Of a stretch of DNA of 64,000 nt, positions 35,581 to 46,155 are shown in pieces. The DNA is from Epiperipatus broadwayi (lineage: Eukaryota; Onychophora; Udeonychophora; Euonychophora; Peripatidae): positions 372,001 through 436,000 of the forward strand of contig JAQFVV010006708.1 of the NCBI GenBank assembly GCA_028023455.1. The letters run 5' to 3'. The position numbers were made by a program, and so were the translations under genes. How positions within the stretch are numbered: the first letter of the stretch is position 1; every line of letters begins with the position of its first letter. The notes under the pieces were generated by a model. That model was not told where the DNA came from and made no database searches. It saw only the letters and a list, made by a program, of their open reading frames with translations.

Positions 35581-36271
35581 CAATCCTAAAGAATTTATTT
35601 TTCACAAATTCTGCCATGTATATGAATGACCATTTACCGTCATCAAATGCACTGGTCTAAACACATATTGGGTAGATAAAGGCAAGGTATCAAAGGAACA
35701 TATAATGCTTAAATTATGAAACCATACCATGGGGAAAATTAATAAATTTTTAACCAACATAACATAAACTACAAATCTACAGAAATACGAATTCAAACCC
35801 AAATAATAAATAACGATAGTTATATCTAAAGTAAATTAAGTAAGAAAAATATACAAGAAATTGATGCAAGAAGTGGCAATTTTCTATCAACCATTGAAGC
35901 ATGTCAAAGATTATACATTGATCAGTATGCATCTCTGTGAAATTAAAAGGCATCGTAACATCAAAAAAAGCTAGCTTACTTAAGTTATAGGAAGAACAAA
36001 GAATTCTTTATAAACCAAATATGAATTTATAGTTATTTTATAGAGATACTGAATATAATGATATTTGGATAACAAAACAAGAAACCTTTTATCTAATCTA
36101 GATTTGATATGATTCATCAACATGATTGAAACTAGTATTAAGAAATATGAATATGTTGATAAACCATTAACTGCTCAAGTAGAATAAATATCATAGACCT
36201 ACCTTAACCTAACCCTAAAATAATAGAACATTAAGGAATTAAAAATATAATCCATCTTTAATATCTTCACT
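35581..36271 (+). other. 3' untranslated part of the second Ty3/gypsy element
   Basis: No gene seen after the integrase tail. AT-rich DNA leads to the polypurine tract. No env-like frame is present. Confidence 0.5.
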
Positions 36272-36281
36272 GGGGAAGATA
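36271..36281 (+). other. Polypurine tract before the 3' LTR
   Basis: TGGGGAAGATA lies directly before the TGTTACGG start of the 3' LTR, as expected for the plus-strand primer. Confidence 0.65.
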
Positions 36282-37882
36282 TGTTACGGATACTCCCTTA
36301 CATCCCTCCAATACCTATTACACACCATGTGGCTCAATCTGAATAAATATTAAAGCTTAAAATTGACAAATTATTAATTTCAACACGCATTTTAAAACCC
36401 AATTTAATTACACTATAAATAAATATTTAAATTAAATTATAAGACCTACACGATAACTAACATTTAGCTATTATTACCTTGATAACTGTGTTATAACACC
36501 AACTCAATATAACAATGCATGGTAAATTAGATCGCATAAAATGAACGCAATCAAGAAATTAAAATTAATATTAAAATAAGGAAATATCAAATAAAAATGT
36601 TATTGTTATTCAACAAATGACATATATTAATATTCATTAAAAATGACGTCAAAATTGGACTTAAATGATAATCATGAACTTGCTTTTAGTTGAACAATGC
36701 AATGAACTTCTTCAAAGAGGTAAAATTTCTTATGAGTTGAATAACATAAAAATTTATGTAGAGGATTCGAATTTACCTTTAGAAGAAAAACAGCTAAGTT
36801 TGAGTTGAAATACTATTAAAAACCAATATTTGAATATCCAAGAAAGCAAGAACAAACATATAGAATTAATGTTAGCCAACCAAAAAATTCAAATCTTCGC
36901 AAAGAAATTCAGATTAATCGAATTTCTAAAGTGTCAATAATTTTAAGTTATAGATCGCAATATCTAGATTACGAGGATTACAATAATACAAGAAATATTG
37001 ACATTACTTCACTCGAAATAAGTTATTAAAGAAAAATATAAATAAGGATAAAGACAAATATGTATTGCTAAGTGCAAAAGCGACATCAGGCAAAAATAAT
37101 CATCATCCATGGAGCTATAACTTGTCAGAACCGAAATGGAATTGATCTAGCACTTTTCATCTGCGCTATGAAACATCCAGTCGATTCTTAATAAATGGAT
37201 CCTATAACTGTCGACTTCAAAGCAAAAATTCCAAAATTATAAAGATTATAAAGAATACGTGAAGTAATGGATGTTCTAGAACGCTCACAATTTACAATCT
37301 ATACCTGAAATGGATTAACAAGGATTACTGGAATGTTTCATTAGAACATTTTTCCTTATAACCTTCAAAACGAAGTTTAAGTTGTTATTCACTTTATTTA
37401 TTTGTATATTTGATATGATTTTTTTTTCTTTACTTTACTTTAATATGGAGACAAAACGGATAATATAAGAGTTAGTATGAAATATAATAAAGAAATATTG
37501 TTGCCTTTAGTATAAGTAAAATAAAATATATTTTATGATGAGAGCTTGATTGCGTACTAATCCGATCGTCAACAAAGTGGAAAGATAATATTATACCTAA
37601 TACATATTTAGTTCAAACATTTATATACTCACAACACATACATTTTTCTTTGTTCATGTTAATAGTTGTGTTAAATGTTTCTGGCATATTCGACTAACAG
37701 TTTGTGTTATAAATGGTTTTCCTTGTCTATATCATGACTATTAATAGGGGAACCCTATATCACCATGATGACAGATAGGAATCTAATATACAACGTTAAT
37801 TCAGTATTCGAACTCAGATTTTTACACGACCCACAACTCTCAGTGCCATCTTATATTACTGACCCACCTGATCACCTACATG

Positions 37883-37953
37883 TTGAAAAGATAAATAATC
37901 ACCAATATACATATTTCCTGCTAAACCCAGCACGCATCAGTTGATCCAGATTA
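37883..37953 (-). ncRNA. Hammerhead motif, degenerate (F1 copy 1)
   Basis: On the minus strand: outer helix TAATC/GATTA, then CUGAUGC (37940-37934; last base of the box changed), stem II GUGCU/AGCA with a GGGUUU-type loop, GAAA (37917-37914), short stem III AU/AU, then A followed by UUGG. The A-to-C change in the first box should abolish cutting. Confidence 0.6.
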
Positions 37954-38378
37954 CTGTAGTACTCAGCTTTATATTAAGATAGCCAACCTTCATACTTTAA
38001 CGGATAGGCTTTAAACTATTTCAACCCATAACTCTTCAGCCTTCCATTTCATAGAACATCTGATGATGGAATGTTCAAATCCCAAGTCAATGCCAAAGTT
38101 GTCATCCTACCCATGTTGATGTTTAGTCATTTTGATCCCTCATGTACAGGAGAATAATCCATTTATACATACATATGCGAGGAATGGGCAGACCTTTTAC
38201 ATACTATTTATATAAATTAATACATTGTACAGGCTCACACCTGCATTTATATATGTAATATATGTGGACGATCCACAACCCTCAATGTCATCTTATATTG
38301 CTGACCCACCTGATCACACGCATGTTGAAAATATAAATAATCACCAATATACGTATTTCGTGCTGAACATGGAGATGG

Positions 38379-38435
38379 TAATCTGGACCAACTGATGAGT
38401 GCTGGTTTAGCATGAAATACGTATATTGATGATTA
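38379..38435 (+). ncRNA. Hammerhead ribozyme motif (F1 copy 2)
   Basis: CUGAUGA at 38392-38398. Stem II is GUGCU (38399-38403) with AGCAU (38409-38413). GAAA is at 38414-38417. Stem III is A-U-A (38417-38419) with U-A-U (38422-38424). H17 is A38425 with cutting expected after it. Inner stem I is CAA (38389-38391) with UUG (38426-38428), then an internal loop and an outer helix UAAUC (38379-38383) with GAUUA (38431-38435). The layout is that of a type I hammerhead with a very short stem III. The core is intact; one inner stem I pair is lost. Confidence 0.7.
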
Positions 38436-38439
38436 TTTA

Positions 38440-38530
38440 TCTTTACAACATGTGTGTGATCAGCTGGGTCAGCAATATAAGATGGCACTGAGAGATGTGG
38501 GTTGTGGGAAAGTCTAAGTTCGAAACCCGC
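38440..38530 (+). other. tRNA-like head downstream of the F1 ribozyme
   Basis: About 20-90 nt after the ribozyme: CAGCTGGGTCAGCAATATAA and GATGGCACT resemble an A box region, and AAGTTCGAAACCC resembles a B box (consensus GGTTCGANTCC). This spacing fits a tRNA-derived pol III promoter of a SINE. The same order occurs in the other F1 arms. Confidence 0.5.
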
Positions 38531-39366
38531 ATATATTACATATATAAATGCAGGTGTAAGTCTGTACAGTGTATTAAAGTTAATTCAGATAAAATAAATT
38601 ATGAGTTTCAATTGAAAATATAAAAAATAACGATGATTATGGTAATCCTAAATGTAACTTCATTTATATTAATAGGGACATCAAGTGGCTGTTCTTTGTA
38701 GGGATCTGGGTTTGGAATAATATTTAGAACCAATTATAAGCAAAGAATGACCATAAATGTCTAATTAAATGTTTTATAATTCTGTTTTAAATTGTCTTTG
38801 TTAAAAATATTAATTGCTGTAAATATAGTTATTAAATATATTCAAATGTTAAATTAAAAATCTTGATATGTTTTTCTGCAGTCAACTTTCAATTAATCAT
38901 ATCTTCTCACATATTTATGAATATTTTTGCCATTTACACATAAGTTCATATTCAGGTTTACACCTATCTGCATTGTAGTGATACTAATATAACCTTAATT
39001 AAACGATCATGCAGAGTCTCCATGAGGGCAAAACTTGGGATATTAGAAATGTAATACGGCATGGATGAGGTGAGTTAGATATATTAATATTTAGTTGGTT
39101 TTTAATCTCTCCTCTCCTATGAATGAAATCAATGTGCATTCAATATATAGTGCAAACATCAAATATATACTCTATTATTCATTGCGATAACCTCACCTAT
39201 TTTCATACCAGGAAAAGCCATTCCCTTGCAATATAATATTCAAATATATGACTATATAAAATTTAATGTAATTATAAGAGACTCGAACTCAGATTTTCAA
39301 GCACCCTATAGCTATGCACTCCATCTTAGACAACTAATATGCTAGAACACATGCATGAGAAAAAAA

Positions 39367-39425
39367 ATGATTTCCAATATACATATTTCATGCTGAACCA
39401 GCACTCATCAGTTGGTCCAAATGAC
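39367..39425 (-). ncRNA. Hammerhead ribozyme motif, intact core (F1 copy 3)
   Basis: Minus strand. Box CUGAUGA at 39411-39405; stem II GUGCU/AGCAU with loop GGUUC; GAAA at 39389-39386; stem III A-U-A with U-A-U around a 2-nt turn (or two pairs with a 4-nt loop); H17 is A39378; then UUGG (39377-39374) pairs with CCAA (39415-39412) as inner stem I. An outer helix pairs AUUU with AAAU after three unpaired bases. Every invariant core base is present. Confidence 0.75.
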
Positions 39426-39849
39426 TATCTCCCACAACTATTTACAATCAGTGCTCAGTTTATATTAAGATAGAAAATCTTCAAATTTTAGTGAATAAGC
39501 TTCAATCTTTTCAACCCTCCAACTTTTTAGCCATTCATATCACTGAAAATCCTATGATGGAATACTCAAACCCCTTGTTGATGCCAATGTTATTGTCATA
39601 CCCATGTTGACTTTAAGTCACTCTGATCCCTCACAATATAGGACCTTAATATGTCCATTCAATTACACAAAAGAGTGATGGGCAGAATACAAGCTAAATA
39701 TGTAATATTCAAATATAAGTATATTGTCTATACTAAATTTAATGTAATTACAAAAGACTTGAACTCAGATCTTCAAGTTCCCTTGCAGATATGCACTTCA
39801 TCTTATACAACTGATATATTTGACCACATACGTGTGAAAAAGATAAATG

Positions 39850-39899
39850 ATCTCCAACTGAGGAGTGGTGGTCCAGCATGAAATATGTATATTGGAGAT
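39850..39899 (+). ncRNA. Hammerhead motif at the palindrome apex (F1 copy 4)
   Basis: Box CUGAGGA at 39858-39864 (position 7 may be any base), a weak stem II in 39865-39879, GAAA at 39880-39883, stem III AU/AU, and A39891 before the cut. Stem I is a continuous 8-bp helix, ATCTCCAA (39850-39857) with TTGGAGAT (39892-39899). It lies at the exact centre of the 1.24-kb palindrome, so the arms extend stem I. Confidence 0.55.
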
Positions 39900-40309
39900 A
39901 ATTTATTTATCACATGTGATCAAATGTATTACATGAGTAAGATGAAGAGGATATCTGTAGGAGCTTCAAAGTCTGAGCTTAAGTCCTGTATAATTACATT
40001 AATTTTAGTATGAACAGTGTGCTTATATTTGAATATCACATATTCAGCCTGTATTCTGTTCATCCTTATTCTTTGTAATTAAATGGACATATTAAGATCC
40101 TATACCTGAGGGGTCTGAGTGACTTAAAAGTCAACATGGGTATAACTAATATTGTCATCAACAAGGCTTTTGAGTGTTCCATCATTGAATTTTTAATGAT
40201 ATGGACGCCTGAAGAGTTTGAAGGTAGAGAAGATTGAAGCTTTTCCACTAAAGTTTGAAGATTTGCTATCTTAATATAAAATGAGCACTGATTGTAAATA
40301 TGTGTCAGA

Positions 40310-40372
40310 GATGGAGATCTGGATGAACTGATGAGTGCTGGTTTAGCATAAAATGTATATATTGGAGATCAT
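40310..40372 (+). ncRNA. Hammerhead motif, degenerate (F1 copy 5)
   Basis: CUGAUGA at about 40331-40337, stem II GUGCU/AGCAU, but the GAAA box reads AAAA, so G12 is lost and cutting is not expected. The outer stem I helix GATCT/AGATC is kept. Confidence 0.55.
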
Positions 40373-40495
40373 TTATTTTTTTCACATGTATGTGGTCAAG
40401 TCTATCAGTTGTGTAGCATAGACTGCATAGCTGTAGGAAGCTTGCAAATCTAAATTTAAGTCCCTTATATATTGTAACAGTAATTATATGCTGAA

Positions 40496-41600
40496 ACAGC
40501 TAACTATAGCTAAATATAATTTATGTAATGGAAATAGTAATTTTGAATTCAGCATTCATTCTTTTTCTAAATATTTATGTATTTAGGGACTATATATTCC
40601 AGTTGTAACTACAAGGAATGAATGTTCTCAGAGCTAGGGGGTATTATACTGGTTATATGTTTTTTATTACCACTTTATTTAAAAGTTTATATGTGTTTAT
40701 GATTTATTTAATGGTAATAACAAATTATTATTTGTGTGAAATAACAAGTAATAAATTTTGTTAACAAAGAATAATTTATTAATAAAAAATATATGAAAAT
40801 AATTGCTAAATAAAGCATTATAGCCTTTTTCATGAATTGCCTCTCTTAAGGATTATTTGCTTGAAAAACTGTAAGTAAAAGTTCTGCTGTCTTCTTTTGT
40901 ATCAAAACTTTTAAATAATGTTATTTTAAAGATATAAACAACTTAGATTTGAGTATTACATAGCTTTTTGTAAATAATTTCAACAAGTTTATTTATTAAA
41001 TATTACACATTTTATTATGCCCTTTATTAAGCTAATGAATTTAAATGTCAATAATAATTTTTTATCATTCGTAAATGAATAGAGAAAACGTATTATATTT
41101 CAAAGTAATTCAAGAATAGTTTTTATTCTATCAAAATATGTTAAAGCTTCATGAATATTTTTTCTTCATAAATTGTAATTTCAATAATAAAAGTTATGGT
41201 TTCAGAAGTTCAAATTATCTTATAATAAGTTTGAAAAAAAAACCTTTTGCTTCTCTTCAACCTTTTGAAGTAATTATTTTCAATAGCATTCAGGGCATTT
41301 ATATCCTTATGCTTTCCTTCAATATTGCAAAATAATCTTCTTCATTAAGCAGTTCATTATTGGAGTTTCATACTCTAACAATATTGTAACAAGAATTAAG
41401 AAGGAATTGACAATTCAACAAGTATACTGGAATGGAGCTAATGAGCATGTTACTTTTAATTTAGCACTTCATTGTCCTTTTTGAAAAAGATTATACAACA
41501 AATCTCCCATCTTTTCATAATTTATACAATAATTTAAACTTAAATTTTCTTCATGTCGAAAAAGAATAATTTAAAAGTAATGTTATTTTGTTTTCCATCT
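40496..41600. other. AT-rich interval, no gene seen
   Basis: Background AT-rich DNA. The frame at 41138-41335 has no protein-like features. No repeat or RNA motif recognised. Confidence 0.5.
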
Positions 41601-41615
41601 TCATACTGAATTCTC

Positions 41616-42110
41616 CTAACCTTTGTCAGGTGGGACTTTTAAGTTTTTTACATATCTGCTATTAATTTTTAATTTACCCCTTTTCTTTCTGTCGTTTAAT
41701 TTTACTAATTCTATTCTTTCTGTTAATTTTTCATTATGTTTTATTCCTGACACATCTTTATTTTCAAATTTAAAGTTATTGTTTGAGTCAGAAATATTTT
41801 TTGGTTCTGGATTTATTTCTGAGTCATACTTATTTCCTGATTCAGGTTTATTTGCTATATTTGAGCTATTTAATTGCACATACTTATTTGCACTTTCCTG
41901 TTTATTTTCTTTTATCTACTTTATCTATTAACTCCTTTATATTTGCTTCCATTATGTTTCTCTATTTTCTAGTATTTCCCTATCTTCTAGTCAGGCTATT
42001 CCTCATTTCCTGTATGCATTGTTCTATTTGTTTGTTAATCATTTCTGTGTATTTCTCAAAGCTTTCCTTTCATGATATGTAGTCTTTTCTACTTTATTGG
42101 TGACTTTCTG
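41616..42110 (-). pseudogene. Possible gag N-terminus remnant
   Basis: Minus-strand frames are Lys/Glu/Asn-rich and highly hydrophilic: 41879-41616 contains NKPESGNKYDSEINPEPKNI and KLTERIELVKLNDRKKRGKL. Upstream frames have MEANIKELIDKVDKRK and EIKNQKVTNKVEK, separated by stops. The style matches the coiled-coil starts of the gag remnants at 8.6 and 30.6 kb, but no capsid motif is present. It could be chance in AT-rich DNA. Confidence 0.3.
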
Positions 42111-42119
42111 ATTCTTTAT

Positions 42120-42950
42120 TTCCATTATTTTTACTATTTTAATTTGAATGAAGTATTTGACTAACTCAAAACCCTCAATCCTCACTTATTTCCACCTGGC
42201 TACAAGCAAGCCCCAATAATAAATTTATTTATTTCTCTAACCATTTTTTTTTCTCTCTACTTTTTATTTACATATCCTACTCTTCTTATTTTATATTTTT
42301 AATTCTTAATATTATAATTTGTTTGTTTTGGTCTATTTCTCTTCTTACTCTGCTTACCAATTTCACTTTTATAACTATGCAATTTAGTGTTTGTTTTAAT
42401 TTTTAGTTTCAGACTTTTTTAAATTCTAATTATTCTGGGTTGTACATGGGACTTCAGCTTCCACATTATATGGCATATGTATTGGGTCACCTCAAATAAA
42501 CCTTATTACTAGATTTTCATGATATTAAATGACAGTTCATTTGGTTTTGTTTTGCATCAATGTTACTTTCCAACCAGTTGGCTTTTTGTTTTCCATTGAT
42601 GGTTTCAGGGCTTGTTTTCCATTTCTTTCTCTTGACAATGGGAGAGAGAGAAGTGGCAGTATCTATTTCATGTCTTTGGCATCTGTTTCAAGTAAGGTTT
42701 TAATGTAAAGATAGTTTATTTATGGAGGACTTTGGGGCCTGAAGCACAGTCAAACACTTCTACAATGGTCTAGTAACACATATTGCTAGTTTTGTAGTTT
42801 CTGCAATAATATTTTCTGCAGCGGTAATGATTGGCTCTATTCTGTCCTTAGATTTCTGAATCTCTGTAGCAGTAAATAATGTAACAGCATGAAGACTGGA
42901 ATAATTTGATCATAAAATAAAGATCAGAATGATTTACAGACTCAGGAGCA
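42120..42950. other. AT-rich interval, no gene seen
   Basis: Background DNA with no frame or motif that I can support. Confidence 0.5.
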
Positions 42951-43136
<186 letters not shown>

Positions 43137-43139
43137 ACA

Positions 43140-43720
43140 GCTGCAACCTTTTATAATTTTTCTCTCCCATTGTTCTTTTCCTTGTCATAGCTTTAAATTT
43201 ACTTTTTAATTACATTTATATCTTTCTTTAATTTAATTCATTTTCACATTTTTCTTTAATCTAATCTTTTTCTAGGTTACCTACTATCTCTCACTTTTAT
43301 CCCAAAGAGATATCTTACATAGTTTTTAATTATTACAATTTTAGTTTCATTGTCAGCCATGAGATTTACTGGCATTCCCTAATTAATTATTTAATTTTTT
43401 TATTTTAGATTTTCATTAAAATTTATTTTTAGATATTTATTCTTTTAACTTATTTTTTTTATTTTATAAAAGGGGAGTTTTCTTTAAATCTTTTTTTTTT
43501 TTAATTCTTTTTCCCACCCGCTTTTAATAAATAATTTTATTGTATTTTAAAAGCATAATATAACACAATCTTTTACTTTTAAAACTATGTTTTAAAACCA
43601 CTTCTTAATTAATTATTTCTTTAATTATTCTTTTAAATAAATTTGATAATATATTTTTTTAAATATTTGAAATATGTAATGCAGATATGTGTAAGTTTTA
43701 TAAAATATATATATCATTAG
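43140..43720. other. T-rich interval, no gene seen
   Basis: Poly-T stretches and background DNA only. Confidence 0.5.
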
Positions 43721-43721
43721 C

Positions 43722-43722
<1 letters not shown>

Positions 43723-43768
<46 letters not shown>
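43723..43768 (+). repeat. (TA)n microsatellite
   Basis: Uninterrupted AT/TA run of about 46 bases. Confidence 0.96.
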
Positions 43769-43771
<3 letters not shown>

Positions 43772-43913
43772 GACATCAGAATTAATGTGAAAATCTGAAT
43801 CTTCATGTTTTCTGCTATATTTGTATATTATTCTGACAAATAAGAAGAAAGGCACAGTAAACAGTCTAGCTCTTTAAAATAGTTTTATAAACTTATAGTT
43901 GATTTTTATTAAT

Positions 43914-44107
43914 AATAATTGAAAGGTTGCTAGTCTTTCACATGCACCTACCGTTGTCTCTCAGATAGGTGGTATCATCCTTTTCTTATCAAAAGCTCTG
44001 TCATGTGTCAAGGCCTGATCATTCTTAAGACAGCTGTTTAACATCTGATTGGCTGTCTGAGAGACAACGGTAGGCGCATGTGAAAGACTAGCAACCTTTC
44101 AATTATT
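43914..44107. mobile_element. MITE, family M2 copy 2
   Basis: 194 bp with about 50-bp terminal inverted repeats (AATAATTGAAAGGTTGCTAG... to GTTGTCTCTCAG and the inverse), one mismatch. It shares the internal blocks CATCCTTTTCTTATCAAAA, CTCTGTCATGTGT and TAACATCTGATTGGCTGTCT with 27393-27698. The short perfect arms suggest a more recent copy. No coding frame. Confidence 0.88.
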
Positions 44108-44109
44108 AC

Positions 44110-44815
44110 TAATTTAATAACAACATGCGATTTAGACAAATGCTATTTACATAAGTTGATTTTTATGTAAAAGAATAATATTATTTTTATGATAATTTAC
44201 AATTAGCAATACTTTTATTTAAGTACAATATCCCAAAATCATTATTAATTTAATAATTATTTAATTAGGATCACAAAACAATATTATTAATTAATTTAGT
44301 ATTAATTACATTCTACCACATTAATGATTGAAATGTATATGTATGCATTTTAACATATAAATGCAGTAAAAATTTTAAATAAAATTCATTTTCTCTAAAT
44401 AAATGCTTCTGTTTCATTAAAAAAATAATTGATCAAAGAATTTTAATTTCATCTTGTGATTTAATTTAATTTTTCAATTGCTTAAAAAAATTCTCAACAT
44501 AAAATAATCAAAATCCTTTAATAATAAATGATCAAATGGATGCAAAAGAATGAAAAGAGATAACAATGAAATATAAATTATAGTGCATTTTTAAAGAGTT
44601 TTTTTTTAAATGCAAACTTCCAAAATAAAATATTGTGTCACCTTTTTCTTTTAAAAAATAAAAGACAGTTTTAGTATTAAAGAGTGAATAGGAGGGGAAA
44701 TAATTCTTAAGTAAAAGTTAGAATGAGCTCTCTTTTTATAAATAAAAAAAATAATAATGAATGAATGTAAAAATGAAATCAAACTAAAAATATAATTTGT
44801 AAAAAGAAAACTTAA
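44110..44815. other. AT-rich interval, no gene seen
   Basis: Background DNA between the MITE and the tRNA-like element. Nothing recognised. Confidence 0.5.
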
Positions 44816-44816
44816 A

Positions 44817-44925
44817 AAGCCGAGAGGTCATCGCACCCGCCTTGCAAGCAAGTAGTTGGTTGCAGATGGGAGTGGGTTCGCGTCCTGGCCAATGCTATGA
44901 CATATGAAAAAAAAGAAAAAAAAAA
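44817..44925 (+). repeat. tRNA-derived SINE-like element or tRNA pseudogene
   Basis: AGCCGAGAGGTCATCGC matches a Leu/Ser-type tRNA A box, a CTTGC/GCAAG hairpin follows, and GGGTTCGCGTCC matches the B box with one change. The T stem does not pair well, so it is not a working tRNA. An A-rich tail (44905-44924) follows after about 25 bases, as in SINEs. It is GC-rich against an AT-rich background. Confidence 0.55.
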
Positions 44926-45189
44926 TTTGCAATTCATTGAAGATTACTTCACTGATAAAAAGGAAATGATAACTCGCAATTGAACTAATTAAAGAAACAA
45001 AGGAAAAGACTATAGACACTATCTTATCAAAGTATTAGACTAATCTAAGCAAGAGATTATATTAAAATGGAATGCAAAAATTAATTAAGGAAATATAAAA
45101 TTGACTAAATCAGATTGAAGGACGATAAAGAGAAACAATGAGAAAGAAATATATAAAAGGAATGAGAGATGAGAAATCATCATTCATTG

Positions 45190-45210
45190 TCATCATCATC
45201 ATCATCATCA

Positions 45211-45280
<70 letters not shown>
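45190..45280 (+). repeat. Compound microsatellite (CAT)n(TAT)n
   Basis: CAT units followed directly by about 22 TAT units. The frame through it (poly-Ile) is an artefact. Confidence 0.97.
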
Positions 45281-45281
<1 letters not shown>

Positions 45282-45284
45282 GTC

Positions 45285-46090
45285 ATTCAGATTGTTTCAG
45301 ATGTAGTAAAATTATTAGTCAATACTGCTGTATTACTATAATATTTAAAGAAGATGGAAAAAAGCTATCCATGTTTCCAGGATGCATATGCCTCAACTTA
45401 TCTTCACTGAAGGATGACCTAGCAGCTTGCAGTGCTAAACAACACCCAAAGTGTGCAGCTAGTTTTTCATTCCACTCCTCAGTACCATCACATGTTCTCC
45501 ATCTGGAATCTATGCCCACATCATGATCTGTGAACTACTGATAATATTTCTCTCTCCTTCATTGCAAACTTAAAAATCAATAAAAAGCTAAAACCATAGA
45601 TGGAAAGAAAAGGTGAACCAGTTGGTAATTGACAAATAAGGAAACAAACAAGAAACTGTATCCATGAAAGTGTGAAGTGCTATCCAAAATCCTATGTAAA
45701 TATAATTCCTATTCTCGCATTTTAAAGATTTGCACATATATGTGAATGAAAAAACTTTAATAAACTCTAATAATTACAGCAATGTAATTTTTAATACTAC
45801 ATTCTTATATTCATATTATATTGCTTATATATAGGCATGTATGTATATGTTTTTTTATTATATCATGTTATAATTATGTGTGTGTGTAAAATAAAATATT
45901 TGTTTGCTAGATTGTTGTGGATCGATTCTCTCTCTTATAATTGTGTCACTAGTGGGTTAAGTTATAATTAATTATAAGTGTTGGGCAATTGTGTCAGAGA
46001 TTTTCCCTTACAATTGAGAAAATGAGATCACTTTTGATATATCAAGTGCAGAATTGTTTTATCTGTAGTCTGTGCATGCTGGCAATATAA
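45285..46090. other. Interval with no gene seen
   Basis: Somewhat less AT-rich around 45360-45540. A 66-codon minus frame there has no recognisable domain. Nothing else supported. Confidence 0.45.
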
Positions 46091-46091
46091 T

Positions 46092-46155
46092 CTGTAGTTA
46101 GCTGGCACCTGAGGTTAACCCTTAAAACAAATAAAGTACTTGGATGGCAGGGGAT
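46092..46155 (+). repeat. Fragment of a dispersed repeat (copy 1)
   Basis: GCTGGCACCTGAGGTTAACCC followed by AACAAATAAAGTACTTGGAT and GGCAGGGG. The same words, slightly changed, occur at about 47719-47770. Probably a piece of a SINE-like family. Confidence 0.55.

Larger units (their letters stand above)
37805..38578. mobile_element. Foldback SINE-like insertion (family F1) in the LTR
   Basis: 774-bp insertion flanked by a 10-bp duplication GTTAATTCAG (37795-37804 and 38579-38588), present once in the intact LTR. It is largely palindromic. The left outer end (TTCGAACTCAG, CGACCCACAACTCTCAGTGC) mirrors the right outer end. An inner pair, about 38221-38368 and 38378-38575, also mirrors. Each mirrored arm carries a tRNA-like stretch and a hammerhead-type motif. 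Best explained as two or three copies of a ribozyme-bearing SINE-like unit joined head to head. It encodes nothing; the minus frame at 38288-38488 is a by-product. Confidence 0.8.
36282..39230 (+). repeat. 3' LTR of the second Ty3/gypsy element, interrupted
   Basis: Starts TGTTACGGATACTCCC and ends CTTGCA. It matches 27952-30121 throughout, except for the insertion at 37805-38578. The tRNA-like segment seen in the 5' LTR is present here at 37110-37180. The five bases after the LTR (ATATA) equal those before the 5' LTR. The size without the insertion (about 2175 bp) agrees with the 5' LTR. Confidence 0.85.
39255..40495. mobile_element. Large F1 palindrome (about 1.24 kb)
   Basis: Left arm about 39255-39857 and right arm about 39892-40495 are inverted copies. 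Examples: GACTCGAACTCAGATTTTCA with its inverse near 40455, the block around CCCATGTTGACTTTAAGTCA with TGACTTAAAAGTCAACATGG, and AATATGTCCATTCAATT with AATTAAATGGACATATT. Hammerhead motifs lie at both outer parts (39367-39425 minus, 40310-40372 plus) and at the apex (39850-39899). It starts about 25 bp after the 3' LTR of the Ty3 element. It is related to the insertion at 37805-38578. Frames at 39651-39881 and 40066-40248 are by-products. Confidence 0.82.

Noticed and set aside
38050-38085. CTGATGATGG in the F1 body as a hammerhead
   Set aside because: No GAAA box or stem II follows; it is part of the repeat body.
44817-44890. Functional tRNA gene
   Set aside because: T stem does not pair and the anticodon arm is irregular, so called SINE-like instead.
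45138-45341. 67-codon frame with poly-Ile
   Set aside because: Produced by the CAT/TAT microsatellite.
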